Part shown: piece after piece, positions 1-6,331 of the stretch
Layout of the letters: every line of letters starts with the position of its first letter
How positions within the stretch are numbered: position 1 is the stretch's first letter
DNA from: an uncultured bacterium
GTDB lineage: Bacteria; Patescibacteriota; Patescibacteriia; UBA1558; GWA2-36-10
NCBI GenBank assembly: GCA_937912185.1
Contig: CALDOH010000003.1
Location: forward strand, 1-8,281
Reading direction: 5' to 3'
DNA length: 8,281 bases
Position numbers and translations under genes: made by a program
Notes under the pieces: generated by a model
What the model saw: the letters and a program-made list of their open reading frames with translations, nothing else
Databases searched by the model: none
Told to the model about the DNA's origin: nothing

Positions 1-648
1 ACCTCGGCCATCACAATTAGGGCATTTATTTTTAATCTGTTTACCTTGACCACCACAATCTGGACAAATAGTTTGAGTCCGAAAAGTGCCCAAAACAGTA
101 GTAGCTATCTTGCCGCTGCCGCCACAAGTGTCACAAGTGTCATAAGAAGTCCCCTTGTCTGCGCCTGTGCCCTTACAAGGCTCACATAGCACCTCCTTAC
201 GCAAGGATATAGTCTCACTAGTACCAAAAACAGCTTCCTTGAGGCCAATCTCTATGTCCACCTCAATATTACTGCCACGGTTACTACGAGAGTGTCCACC
301 TGGACCGCCACCAGTAAAAAAACTACTAAATATATCACCAAGGTCAAAATCAACTCCTTGACCACCAGAACCCTGAAAACCAGAAAAATCAAAACCCTGA
401 CTAAAAGGATTTTGTCCACCTGGACCTTGAGCACCATCAAAGCTAGTGCCAAACTGATCGTATTGTTGACGACGTTCTTTGTTACCCAGGACTTGGTAGG
501 CTTCGTTTATTTCTTTGAATTTTTCAGAATTCTGACCACCATTTTTATCTGGATGATGTTCATGGGCTAGTTTACGAAAAGCTTTTTTTATTTCAGCTTC
601 ACTAGCTCCTTTTTCAACCCCAAGTAATTTATAATAATCTTTTCCCAT
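1..648 (-). CDS. dnaJ: Chaperone protein DnaJ (Hsp40), N-terminal 216 residues, 3' end beyond window
   Basis: Co-chaperone that delivers unfolded clients to DnaK and stimulates its ATPase in the cytoplasm. Seen: an open frame reading from ATG at 648 to the window edge. The J domain covers about residues 1-70 with the catalytic HPD tripeptide at 32-34. A Gly/Phe-rich linker follows at about 71-130. All four CxxCxGxG zinc motifs are present, with cysteine pairs at 155/158, 172/175, 195/198 and 209/212; the fourth ends at the edge (CPNCDGRG). This is a class A (type I) DnaJ. The C-terminal client-binding and dimerisation domains, usually about 150 more residues, lie outside. The ATG at 648 is chosen because it starts the canonical J-domain sequence (MGKDYYKLLGV); no Shine-Dalgarno sequence precedes it, only AT-rich sequence. 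It is the last visible gene of the hrcA-grpE-hsp20-dnaK-dnaJ set, separated from dnaK by 73 bases holding a GC-rich hairpin. Confidence 0.97.
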   Translation of the reverse strand, partial: MGKDYYKLLGVEKGASEAEIKKAFRKLAHEHHPDKNGGQNSEKFKEINEAYQVLGNKERRQQYDQFGTSFDGAQGPGGQNPFSQGFDFSGFQGSGGQGVDFDLGDIFSSFFTGGGPGGHSRSNRGSNIEVDIEIGLKEAVFGTSETISLRKEVLCEPCKGTGADKGTSYDTCDTCGGSGKIATTVLGTFRTQTICPDCGGQGKQIKNKCPNCDGRG

Positions 649-662
649 TTATTTTATTTAGT

Positions 663-716
663 TGCGGCCCCCCGCCTTCTCTCGACTACGCTCGAGACCT
701 TCGGGCGGGGGCCGCA
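663..716. repeat. GC-rich nested inverted repeat between dnaK and dnaJ
   Basis: Outer arms TGCGGCCCCC (663-672) and GGGGGCCGCA (707-716) are perfect complements, and the GC-rich pairing extends inward with one extra C on the left. Inside is a second stem, TCTCGA (680-685) and TCGAGA (692-697), with a 6-base loop. The same inner TCTCGACTA..TCGAGA module recurs at 2721-2738, so the two are related repeats. No T-run follows the hairpin on either strand, so it does not look like a standard rho-independent terminator. As RNA it would form a strong stem between the dnaK and dnaJ cistrons, which could affect mRNA processing or the DnaK:DnaJ ratio (inference). Confidence 0.85.
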
Positions 717-721
717 TTGGT

Positions 722-2638
722 TTATTTCTTGTCCTTATCTTCTTTTACTTCTTCAAAATCTCCTTCAACTGCTTCTTTATCAACTTTCTTTTCTTCAGCT
801 GGATCAGCAGCGCCGGCAGTTTGTTGCTGGTCAGCGGCTTTTTGTTGATACATAGCAGCACCAATTTGCTGAACCACTTCCTCCATATCTTTGATAGCAG
901 CCTTGATGGGTTCTAAATCTTTAGAATCTTTAACTTTCTTTAAGGCCTCCATCTTTTCTTCCATTTTTTTCTTGTCTTCGTCTTTGAGTGTGTCTTTATT
1001 TTCTTTAATAAACTTCTCGGTTTGGAAGATAACATTTTCAGCGCCATTTCTAGTTTCAACTTCTTCTTTCTTTTGTTTATCCTCTTCAGCGTGAACCTCA
1101 GCATCTTTTTGCATCTTTTCCACCTCTTCATCACTCAAGCCTGTAGACGATTTGATAGTAATAGACTGTTCTTTGTTGGTAGCTTTATCAACTGCTTTTA
1201 CATTCAAAATACCATTAGCATCGATATCAAAGCCAACTTCTACTTGAGGTACACCACGTGGTGCTGGCGGAATGCCTGATAAAGTAAACCTACCCAATGT
1301 CTTATTATCAGTGGCCATTTCTCTTTCACCTTGCAAAACGTGGATTTCAACTGAATCTTGACTGTCAGCGGCAGTAGAGAAAACTTGAGTCTTTGAAGTT
1401 GGGATGGTTGTATTTCTAGCGATAAGCGGAGTACGAACACCGCCTAGAGTTTCCAAACCTAGAGTAAGTGGAGTTACATCCAAAAGCAAAACATCTTTAA
1501 CGTCGCCCTGAAGTACACCAGCCTGCACAGCTGCACCTAGTGCTACTACTTCATCAGGGTTTACAGAAATATTTGGTTTTTTACCAAAAAACTCCTCTAC
1601 CTTTTTTTGTACTAGTGGCATACGAGTCATGCCACCAACCATGATAATCTCTTCAATGTCCTTGGTTTGTAGACCAGCGTCTTTTAGAGCTTTTTCACAA
1701 GGCTTAAGAGTGTCTTCTACCAATCCTCCTACCAATTCCTCTAACTTAGCCCTGGTTATTTTCATTACCAGATGTTTTGGACCGGACTCATCGGTAGTGA
1801 TAAATGGTTGGTTAATTTCAGTCTCCATAGAAGAAGAAAGCTCAATCTTGGCTTTTTCGGCTGACTCTTTGAGACGTTGCAAAGCTAAGGGATCTTTTGA
1901 TAGATCTAAACCTTCTTGCCTTTTATATTCGTCCAAAATCCAATTAATGAGTATTTGATCAAAATCATCACCACCTAGATGAGTATCACCATTAGTAGAC
2001 TTAACCTCAACCGTATCAGCTGAAACATCTAAGATAGAAATATCAAAAGTACCACCACCTAAATCATAAACAGCAATCTGTTGATCTTTTTTCTTATCAA
2101 AACCATAAGCCAAAGCAGCGGCAGTAGGTTCATTGATGATACGCTTTACTTCAAGCCCAGCAATCTTACCGGCGTCTTTGGTAGCCTGACGCTGTGAGTC
2201 GTCAAAGTAAGCTGGCACAGTAATAACCACATCCTTTACCTCCTCGCCCAATCTTTCTTCAGCGTCGGTTTTGATTTTTTGCAAAATCATAGCTGATATC
2301 TCTTGAGGGCTAAATTCTTTATCACCCATTTTTACTTTGACACCTTCACCAGCCTGAACAATCTTGTATGACATAGTTTCTATATCTTTTTTGATAACAG
2401 CATCAGAAAATTTTCTACCAATCAAACGTTTGACTGAAAAAATAGTATTTTCTGGATTGGTGACAGCTTGACGCTTGGCTGGTAAACCAACTAAACGTTC
2501 TCCATTTTTGGAAATAGCCACCATAGAAGGAGTGGTACGATTACCTTCCTTATTTTCCAAAATTTTTGGCTTTCCCCCCTCAACTATAGCAAAAGCTGAG
2601 TTGGTAGTACCTAAGTCAATTCCAATAATTTTTCCCAT
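722..2638 (-). CDS. dnaK: Molecular chaperone DnaK (Hsp70)
   Basis: ATP-driven cytoplasmic chaperone that binds exposed hydrophobic peptides, working with DnaJ and GrpE. The 638 residues match the usual full length. Nucleotide-binding domain: phosphate-1 loop GIDLGTTNS at 6-14, [11 protein letters not shown] at 169-179, phosphate-2 DLGGGTFDI at 192-200 (T197 is the equivalent of the E. coli autophosphorylated Thr), and VGGMTRMP at 334-341. The hydrophobic interdomain linker VLLLD is at 383-387, the beta-sandwich substrate domain at about 392-505, then a charged helical lid, a Gln/Ala-rich tail and the ending [14 protein letters not shown], which resembles the E. coli FEEVKDKK end. The N-terminal lobe (about 75-125) keeps the segment that Gram-positive DnaK proteins usually lack. 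The ATG at 2638 starts the canonical [10 protein letters not shown]; no Shine-Dalgarno sequence is visible. The stop is TAA. No second CIRCE lies upstream, so expression probably depends on the promoter before hrcA. Confidence 0.99.
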   Translation of the reverse strand: MGKIIGIDLGTTNSAFAIVEGGKPKILENKEGNRTTPSMVAISKNGERLVGLPAKRQAVTNPENTIFSVKRLIGRKFSDAVIKKDIETMSYKIVQAGEGVKVKMGDKEFSPQEISAMILQKIKTDAEERLGEEVKDVVITVPAYFDDSQRQATKDAGKIAGLEVKRIINEPTAAALAYGFDKKKDQQIAVYDLGGGTFDISILDVSADTVEVKSTNGDTHLGGDDFDQILINWILDEYKRQEGLDLSKDPLALQRLKESAEKAKIELSSSMETEINQPFITTDESGPKHLVMKITRAKLEELVGGLVEDTLKPCEKALKDAGLQTKDIEEIIMVGGMTRMPLVQKKVEEFFGKKPNISVNPDEVVALGAAVQAGVLQGDVKDVLLLDVTPLTLGLETLGGVRTPLIARNTTIPTSKTQVFSTAADSQDSVEIHVLQGEREMATDNKTLGRFTLSGIPPAPRGVPQVEVGFDIDANGILNVKAVDKATNKEQSITIKSSTGLSDEEVEKMQKDAEVHAEEDKQKKEEVETRNGAENVIFQTEKFIKENKDTLKDEDKKKMEEKMEALKKVKDSKDLEPIKAAIKDMEEVVQQIGAAMYQQKAADQQQTAGAADPAEEKKVDKEAVEGDFEEVKEDKDKK

Positions 2639-2667
2639 ATTTTTATAATTTACTAACTTATTATCTT

Positions 2668-2743
2668 TGTCATTTCGACCGAAGTGCCTGCCTGCCGGCA
2701 GGCAGGGAGAAATCTAGATCTCTCGACTAGGCTCGAGATGACA
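2668..2743. repeat. Palindromic intergenic repeat (TGTCA...TGACA ends) upstream of dnaK
   Basis: The element begins TGTCATTTCGA (from 2668) and ends TCGAGATGACA (to 2743); these ends are complementary apart from one base. Its core is a perfect 20-bp palindrome, CCTGCCTGCCGGCAGGCAGG at 2687-2706. Near the right end lies TCTCGA (2721-2726) / TCGAGA (2733-2738), the same module as in the repeat at 663-716. The TGTCA/TGACA ends are shared with the repeat at 3115-3185. It fills most of the 117-base gap between the zinc-ribbon gene and dnaK. The pattern fits REP/MITE-like intergenic repeats; no transposase is present in the window. Confidence 0.85.
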
Positions 2744-2755
2744 GTGTGATTATAT

Positions 2756-3091
2756 TTAAATTAATTTCTTTAAATTACTAACTAATTCTTTTTTACTTAT
2801 CATATATTGAATATCCAATACATCATTATCACTAACACTATCGTTACTGGCAAAGTCCATAACTTCCTGTGGTTTCAGGTCTGTCAGTATGGCATTACCA
2901 ACCACTCCTTGTGGTAGTGAGGCAAACTTAGCTAGCAAATTGGCGCCACAACGATTGCAAGTAGCATAGGTCAAAACACCAAATTCTGATTCATCCAAAA
3001 CCTGAATCATTGATTGTTGATAAGCTGTATTACAAACTGGACATTTTCTTATCAGTCGCAAATTGAGCGACGAATTAAAATTTTCTACCAT
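2756..3091 (-). CDS. Small zinc-ribbon protein of unknown function, between hsp20 and dnaK
   Basis: A 111-residue protein that I cannot assign to a named family with certainty. Two CxxC knuckles, CPVC at 17-20 and CNRC at 45-48, spaced 24 residues apart, indicate one structural zinc ribbon. After the ribbon comes a hydrophobic, strand-like stretch and a segment VGNAILTDLKPQEVMDF (about 64-80), then an acidic SVSDNDVLDIQYMI segment near the C-terminus. No signal peptide or membrane segment is seen, so it is probably cytoplasmic. From memory, similar short proteins with a CxxC pair, a TDL motif and a DDVL-like tail occur in CPR genomes as conserved hypotheticals; this is recollection, not a search. 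Its place inside the heat-shock operon suggests a link to protein quality control, unproven. The ATG at 3091 has no Shine-Dalgarno sequence. The stop is TAA. The ribbon and the operon context make it a real gene. Confidence 0.85.
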   Translation of the reverse strand: MVENFNSSLNLRLIRKCPVCNTAYQQSMIQVLDESEFGVLTYATCNRCGANLLAKFASLPQGVVGNAILTDLKPQEVMDFASNDSVSDNDVLDIQYMISKKELVSNLKKLI

Positions 3092-3114
3092 TTATTTTTT
3101 ATTATTTATCTTCT

Positions 3115-3185
3115 TGTCACTCTGGAGCGTAGCGATAGAGTCAAAAATATCCAGATTCTATCGGCCTTCGGCCTCCAGAATGACA
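3115..3185. repeat. Palindromic intergenic repeat between hsp20 and the zinc-ribbon gene
   Basis: Arms TGTCACTCTGGAG (3115-3127) and CTCCAGAATGACA (3173-3185) pair at 12 of 13 positions. A second perfect stem, CGATAGA (3133-3139) / TCTATCG (3157-3163), lies inside, and a small hairpin GGCC-TTC-GGCC occupies 3163-3173. The TGTCA/TGACA ends match those of the repeat at 2668-2743, although the interior differs, so they may be two types of one family. It occupies most of the 104-base gap. No T-run that would make it a terminator is present on the minus strand downstream. Confidence 0.85.
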
Positions 3186-3195
3186 GGCTTAATTA

Positions 3196-3597
3196 TTATT
3201 TTTTATTATTTACATTAATTTTAATACTCTTTGCTTTCGGCTCTGTTTCTTTGGGTAAAATTACTTTTAACAAACCATTCTCAAAGTTGGCTTCGGCTTT
3301 ATCAGCCTGCACTGAGGCTGGTAAAACAATTGAACGATGAAATGAACCACTTCTAACTTCTTTGCGATAATAGTTTTTTTCATCAATCTCTGAAGATGTC
3401 TGACGCCTACCTTCAATGGTCAAAACATCATCATGAACATTAATGTCTACATCCTCTGACTTGATGCCAGCTAAAGTAGCTTCTACCACCACATTGTCTT
3501 TTTCTTCGTAGACGTCCATGGCGGGTACAAAATTTTGAAAGCCTTTTTCCAAAGACTCAAAGGTGTCTAAAAATGGACTCCAGGGAATTAATGACAT
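3196..3597 (-). CDS. Small heat-shock protein, Hsp20/alpha-crystallin family
   Basis: ATP-independent holdase that binds unfolding proteins and hands them to the DnaK system. The length of 133 residues is typical for bacterial members. The alpha-crystallin domain spans about 24-117 and contains the family signature AxxxNGLL as ANFENGLLKVILPK (103-116). A C-terminal I-x-I anchor for oligomer assembly is seen as SIKINV (IKI at 125-127). The N-terminal arm (1-23) is short, with aromatic residues (W6, F9, F13, F20). The start is firm: AAGGAG (plus 3606-3611) sits 8 bases before the ATG, the only strong Shine-Dalgarno sequence in the window. The gene follows grpE by 15 bases, and its Shine-Dalgarno sequence begins just after the grpE stop codon, so translation may be coupled. 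Many bacteria keep hsp20 elsewhere; here it is embedded in the dnaK operon and so probably under CIRCE/HrcA control. Confidence 0.95.
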   Translation of the reverse strand: MSLIPWSPFLDTFESLEKGFQNFVPAMDVYEEKDNVVVEATLAGIKSEDVDINVHDDVLTIEGRRQTSSEIDEKNYYRKEVRSGSFHRSIVLPASVQADKAEANFENGLLKVILPKETEPKAKSIKINVNNKK

Positions 3598-3605
3598 AAT
3601 ATTAT

Positions 3606-3611
3606 CTCCTT
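3606..3611 (-). promoter_or_regulatory. Strong Shine-Dalgarno sequence of hsp20
   Basis: On the minus strand AAGGAG, within AGAAAGGAGATAATATT, lies 8 bases before the hsp20 ATG and directly after the grpE TAG. It fixes the hsp20 start. It also shows that this genome does use Shine-Dalgarno initiation, which makes its absence before most other genes here notable. Confidence 0.85.
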
Positions 3612-3612
3612 T

Positions 3613-4119
3613 CTACTTATTATTTATGATTACTCTGGCCGGGCGGATAACAAAATCTTTACTTTTGTAGCCAGCCATTTTTTCTTCAACAATTATTTGA
3701 TCACCATTAGCTTTGTCTTCTATAGAGCCGATTGACTCATGAATATGTGGATCAAATTTTTCACCAATGGTTTTGATTCTTTCTACCTCGTGATCTGACA
3801 AAAATGTTTCCCACAACTTGAGAATGTGCTCTAGGCCGATTGCCCATTGCTCTTTTTGTTGATCCTCTGGAATATGCTTGATAGCTATTTGATAATTATC
3901 AAAAATTGGTAACAATTCTAGAACAAAAGCATTGCTCACAAAATCGGACATAGAGGATAGACGTCGGTTCATTTCTTTTTCCAAATTCTGATAATCTGCT
4001 AAGGCTTTCTGCCAGCCAGCTAAATTTTCTGCAGCTTGCATTTTAGAATCTTTCTTTTCTAATTTTTTTTCTTTTTTCTTATCAACTTCATCTGAAGTCT
4101 TTGATTTTTTCTCTGACAT
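3613..4119 (-). CDS. grpE: Nucleotide exchange factor GrpE
   Basis: Co-chaperone that releases ADP from DnaK and acts as a thermosensor in many bacteria. It has 168 residues, near the short end of the usual 170-200. The N-terminus (1-27) is Lys/Glu-rich and probably disordered. A long dimerising helix follows at about 28-60 (coiled-coil-like LADYQNLEKEMNRRL), then a four-helix region with LELLPIFDNYQIAI (67-80). The C-terminal beta domain carries the GrpE signature: GEKFDPHIHESI (119-130), AGY (149-151) and VIRPARVII (157-165). The stop is TAG, the only non-TAA stop seen in the window. The ATG at 4119 is preceded only by a weak GAG. It lies 53 bases downstream of hrcA, a gap that contains part of a hairpin repeat, and 15 bases upstream of hsp20. 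Confidence 0.97.
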   Translation of the reverse strand: MSEKKSKTSDEVDKKKEKKLEKKDSKMQAAENLAGWQKALADYQNLEKEMNRRLSSMSDFVSNAFVLELLPIFDNYQIAIKHIPEDQQKEQWAIGLEHILKLWETFLSDHEVERIKTIGEKFDPHIHESIGSIEDKANGDQIIVEEKMAGYKSKDFVIRPARVIINNK

Positions 4120-4150
4120 TTTAACTCAATTATTTATTTTAATTTCTTAA

Positions 4151-4213
4151 AACCCTGAGCGCAGTCGAAGGGTTATTTTACCACCGCCTTTGGCGGGGTC
4201 CCGCTCCGCGGGA
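4151..4213. repeat. Cluster of three hairpins spanning the hrcA 3' end
   Basis: Three inverted repeats follow each other: AACCCT (4151-4156) / AGGGTT (4169-4174); CCGCC-TTT-GGCGG (4184-4196); and TCCCGC-TCC-GCGGGA (4199-4213). The first overlaps the hrcA stop codon and the gap to grpE; the other two lie inside the hrcA reading frame and encode its last residues. The region is much richer in G and C than the gene around it. It looks like the palindromic repeats in the other gaps of this operon. No T-run makes it a terminator. Confidence 0.8.
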
Positions 4214-4865
4214 TAATTTTAACTGTTTCTTCAAGTAAACCTAGAACACGATTATAATCCATACGCATTGGACCCAAAATTGCCAACAATCTATTTTCTG
4301 ACAAAGGTGTAACTGCTACCGAACAATCGTTAGAAAAAGGATTGGCTTCTCCCAAGAGTATTTCTGCCCTATCAATCTTATGATAAATGTCAGCCATAGC
4401 CTTTTCCAAAGAATCAACTACCTGACTCATAGATAAAACCATCTTATAGTCCTCAAACTCAGGCTGAGAAAAAAGATTAAAAAGTCCTGTGAAATAAAAA
4501 CTATTTGGTGCTAAACCAACGATGGCAGCTAAATTTGTTTTTTCTACCAAAAGTTTTGCCAAGTCCCGAATATCAGACTTATAAGCAGAAACTAATTCTT
4601 TTCTTTCAGAATCGCTCGGTGCTTTAATAGTCAATAAATTATCCAGATAATATTGATAGCCTAAGGCTGTAGGAATCCGGCCAGCAGAAGTATATGGCTG
4701 CATGATATAGCCATCCTGCTCCAGGGTAAACATATCGTTTCTAATGGTGGCTGGAGATACCTCAAATTTATTGCCTTCGGATAATATCTTAGAGCCAACT
4801 GGCTTGGCTGTTTTGATATATATATCAACAATTTCTTTGAGTAATTTTTGACCTCTTTTTTCCAT
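4173..4865 (-). CDS. hrcA: Heat-inducible transcription repressor HrcA (short form)
   Basis: Repressor of class I heat-shock genes; it binds CIRCE and needs chaperone (usually GroEL) to stay folded. Seen: an N-terminal winged helix with the family motifs SPATIRND (37-44) and QPYTSAGRIPTALGYQYY (56-73), and the conserved C-terminal GPMRMDYNRV (198-207). The protein has only 230 residues against about 340 in Bacillus and Thermotoga. The missing length falls in the middle, where HrcA has its GAF-like and inserted dimerisation domains; both ends are conserved and the frame is intact, so this is a compact form and not a truncation. The last 13 residues (218-230, IPRSGTPPKAVVK) are encoded by the hairpin cluster and look unlike a HrcA tail. 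It is first in the operon, 91 bases from CIRCE, which predicts autoregulation. The ATG at 4865 follows ACGGG directly, with no Shine-Dalgarno sequence at normal spacing. Confidence 0.94.
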   Translation of the reverse strand: MEKRGQKLLKEIVDIYIKTAKPVGSKILSEGNKFEVSPATIRNDMFTLEQDGYIMQPYTSAGRIPTALGYQYYLDNLLTIKAPSDSERKELVSAYKSDIRDLAKLLVEKTNLAAIVGLAPNSFYFTGLFNLFSQPEFEDYKMVLSMSQVVDSLEKAMADIYHKIDRAEILLGEANPFSNDCSVAVTPLSENRLLAILGPMRMDYNRVLGLLEETVKIIPRSGTPPKAVVK

Positions 4866-4932
4866 CCCGTATAAAAATTATAATATTTACACTTTATTTG
4901 CCCCTAAAACCCAATATGAATTTTCTACGGGA
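4865..4932 (-). promoter_or_regulatory. Structured 5' leader of hrcA (GTCCCGT...ACGGGATG element, copy C)
   Basis: On the minus strand TCCCGTAGAAAATT (plus 4919-4932) can pair with AATTTTTATACGGGA (plus 4865-4879), whose last base is the A of the hrcA ATG. The outer seven pairs are perfect; inner pairs continue with one bulged A and a G-U pair. The loop is about 39 bases. The promoter at 4944-4972 would start transcription near 4937, so the stem would begin within a few bases of the mRNA 5' end. Related copies precede both permease genes. The sequence homology and pairing are seen; a regulatory role is inferred. Confidence 0.6.
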
Positions 4933-4943
4933 CAAGTAAAATA

Positions 4944-4972
4944 ATTATAAACTAATTAGCACTCTCAGTCAA
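4944..4972 (-). promoter_or_regulatory. Sigma-70 type promoter of the hrcA operon
   Basis: On the minus strand TTGACT (plus 4967-4972) and a consensus TATAAT (plus 4944-4949) are separated by exactly 17 bases. The -35 hexamer lies within the spacer of CIRCE, and one CIRCE arm lies in the promoter spacer, so HrcA binding would block RNA polymerase. The predicted start is near plus position 4937, giving an hrcA leader of about 72 bases. Confidence 0.85.
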
Positions 4973-4982
4973 GGAGTGCTAA
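4956..4982. promoter_or_regulatory. CIRCE operator (HrcA binding site)
   Basis: TTAGCACTC (4956-4964), 9-base spacer (4965-4973), GAGTGCTAA (4974-4982): an exact match to the CIRCE consensus TTAGCACTC-N9-GAGTGCTAA, with both 9-bp arms perfect. It lies between permease 2 and hrcA and overlaps the hrcA promoter. It is the only CIRCE in the window, so the downstream chaperone genes are presumably controlled from here as one operon. Confidence 0.97.
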
Positions 4983-5012
4983 TGAAAGTAAAATTAAGCT
5001 AAGATTAAAGGA

Positions 5013-6248
5013 TTATTCTTTGCGTAAAGCCATGATTGGATTTAGCTCAGCTGCTCGTTTAGCTGGATAGATGCCAAATATCAAGCCAGTTATGATTGAA
5101 AATCCTAAAGCCAGTGAAACGCCTACCAGCGATACGGCAAAAGGCCAATCAAACTTGTAATATTGAGCTCCAATATGTACCAAATAAGTAACACTAATAC
5201 CAATTAAAACCCCCAAAATACCGCCCACGATAGTAACCAATACCGCTTCATACAAAAACTGCTGTAAAATATTTTTCTTAGTTGCTCCAAGTGATTTTCT
5301 CAAACCAATTTCAAAAGTCCTCTCCGCTACTGTAGCATACATAATATTCATAATGCCCACTCCCCCAACAATCAAAGACACGGCCGCTAACGCTACCAAA
5401 AGAAGTGTAATACCACCAATAATGGTATCCATCAATTCCTTGGTCTCGGCTGCTCCCATAACCTGAAAATCGTCTTTATCAGGATTAGTAATATCATGTC
5501 GATCTCTTAATACCTGCCTAATAGATTCTACAGTCTCCTCTTCTTTATCAGGGTCGTCCATTTGGGACGTTATTGCCAAGACATGATCTATACCTAAAAT
5601 AAGTTTTTGGGTAGTCTTCAGCGGCATATAGACCATCTCATCCATATTAAAGAAAAATACTGCTCCCCGCTGTTTGGCCACACCAATGACTTTAAAACTC
5701 TTTTTATCAATTTTTACATTCTGATCAATTGCATCATTACTACCAAATAACTCCTCCTTGACTTCACTACCCAATATCACCACCCTAGCCATACTGTCAT
5801 CCTCATCTTCCGTAAAAAAACGTCCTTGATCTATCTCAGTACTATCGATGTCTATAAAATCAGCCGTCACACCATAAATTAAAGATTTTTTTCTTTGGCT
5901 CTGCCAAGTAACAATATCTTGAGCCGTGACTGTTGAATAAGCCTTTCCTATGTTTGGTAATTTAGAAATCTCCTTGCGATCATCATCGGTCAAAGTAGTA
6001 ATAACCACCCCCTGAGCTTGACTAGTACTCCCTCCACTAGATTTAGGCACCCTGACTTCGGTCTGAATATAATTTGAACCAAAACTCTCAATTTGACCAT
6101 ATATAACTTGTTTGAAACTATCACCGGCCGAAACTATGATGGTAACTGAAGAAATACCTATTACCACACCTAAAATAGTTAGCATGGTCCTGCCTTTATT
6201 TTTCTTTAATGCTCGAATGGCAATTTGTAAAGTATTAAAAATCTTCAT
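5013..6248 (-). CDS. MacB/FtsX-type ABC transporter permease 2
   Basis: Membrane subunit of a type VII (MacB/LolCDE/FtsX-fold) ABC transporter. The 411 residues match the single-permease family length. TM1 is at about 21-42, an extracytoplasmic MacB_PCD domain at about 43-275, then TM2 (278-305), TM3 (331-358) and TM4 (370-393). Family motifs: GGVGIMNIM (295-303), the cytoplasmic EIGLRKSLGAT (313-323) that contacts the ATPase, and the C-terminal GIYPAKRAAELNPIMALRKE. It is clearly paralogous to permease 1 along its whole length, including matching segments such as QGRFF and QVLRDRHDI, so the pair arose by duplication. It starts at ATG 6248 directly after ATGGG, at the base of a leader stem, with no normal Shine-Dalgarno sequence. 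It is the last gene of its operon. The substrate is unknown; FtsX, LolC/E, MacB and bacitracin-type permeases share this fold, and the topology best fits MacB-like YknZ/YvrN proteins. Confidence 0.92.
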   Translation of the reverse strand: MKIFNTLQIAIRALKKNKGRTMLTILGVVIGISSVTIIVSAGDSFKQVIYGQIESFGSNYIQTEVRVPKSSGGSTSQAQGVVITTLTDDDRKEISKLPNIGKAYSTVTAQDIVTWQSQRKKSLIYGVTADFIDIDSTEIDQGRFFTEDEDDSMARVVILGSEVKEELFGSNDAIDQNVKIDKKSFKVIGVAKQRGAVFFFNMDEMVYMPLKTTQKLILGIDHVLAITSQMDDPDKEEETVESIRQVLRDRHDITNPDKDDFQVMGAAETKELMDTIIGGITLLLVALAAVSLIVGGVGIMNIMYATVAERTFEIGLRKSLGATKKNILQQFLYEAVLVTIVGGILGVLIGISVTYLVHIGAQYYKFDWPFAVSLVGVSLALGFSIITGLIFGIYPAKRAAELNPIMALRKE

Positions 6249-6323
6249 CCCATTAGAAATTATAATAAAATATATTGTTAATCATTTTTATACACCCGCT
6301 AAATTTTGTAGATTTCAACGGGA
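6248..6323 (-). promoter_or_regulatory. Structured leader of permease 2 (copy B of the GTCCCGT element)
   Basis: On the minus strand TCCCGTTGAAATCT (plus 6310-6323) faces AATTTCTAATGGGA (plus 6248-6261), the last base being the A of the ATG. As RNA the outer seven pairs hold (one G-U), followed by a further G-U pair and four A-U pairs around one bulged C. The far arm starts 8 bases after the permease 1 stop, the same distance as in copy A. The loop contains GCGGG and a 10-codon open frame (6253-6285). The homology to copy A is clear; the function is inferred. Confidence 0.6.
6253..6285 (-). CDS. Putative leader peptide MINNIFYYNF upstream of permease 2
   Basis: ATG at 6285 opens a 10-codon frame ending in TAA at 6253-6255, four bases before the permease 2 ATG. 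A frame of the same length, with 7 of 10 identical residues, sits at the same place before permease 1. Between the two, three codons differ silently, three change the residue (one conservatively), and there are no length changes. Reinitiation at the permease start after this stop would be expected if it is translated. There is no clear Shine-Dalgarno sequence, and conservation of the DNA element alone could explain the similarity. Confidence 0.35.
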   Translation of the reverse strand: MINNIFYYNF

Positions 6324-6331
6324 CACGTATT

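Noticed and set aside
663..716. Hairpin after dnaK as a rho-independent terminator
   Set aside because: No U-tract follows on the minus strand (AACTAAATAAAATAAATGG), and dnaJ continues directly downstream.
1629..1958. 109-codon plus-strand open frame opposite dnaK, and similar plus-strand frames at 662-916, 3014-3340 and 6112-6363
   Set aside because: They are antisense shadows of dnaK, the zinc-ribbon/hsp20 region and the permeases, with low-complexity or repeat-derived translations and no family motifs.
2749..2777. TATAAT on the minus strand at plus 2749-2754 as a separate dnaK promoter
   Set aside because: The hexamer 17 bases upstream is TAATTT, and shifts of one base either way do no better. 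The region is AT-rich and such matches arise by chance.
2668..3185. Recurring palindromes as a CRISPR array
   Set aside because: The repeats are separated by whole genes, differ in sequence, and have no regular spacers; no cas gene is present.
4884..4892. GTG followed directly by TAA in the hrcA leader as a start-stop counterpart of the permease leader peptides
   Set aside because: Its distance to the hrcA ATG (27 bases) differs from the 37 bases in the permease leaders, so it does not align with those frames.
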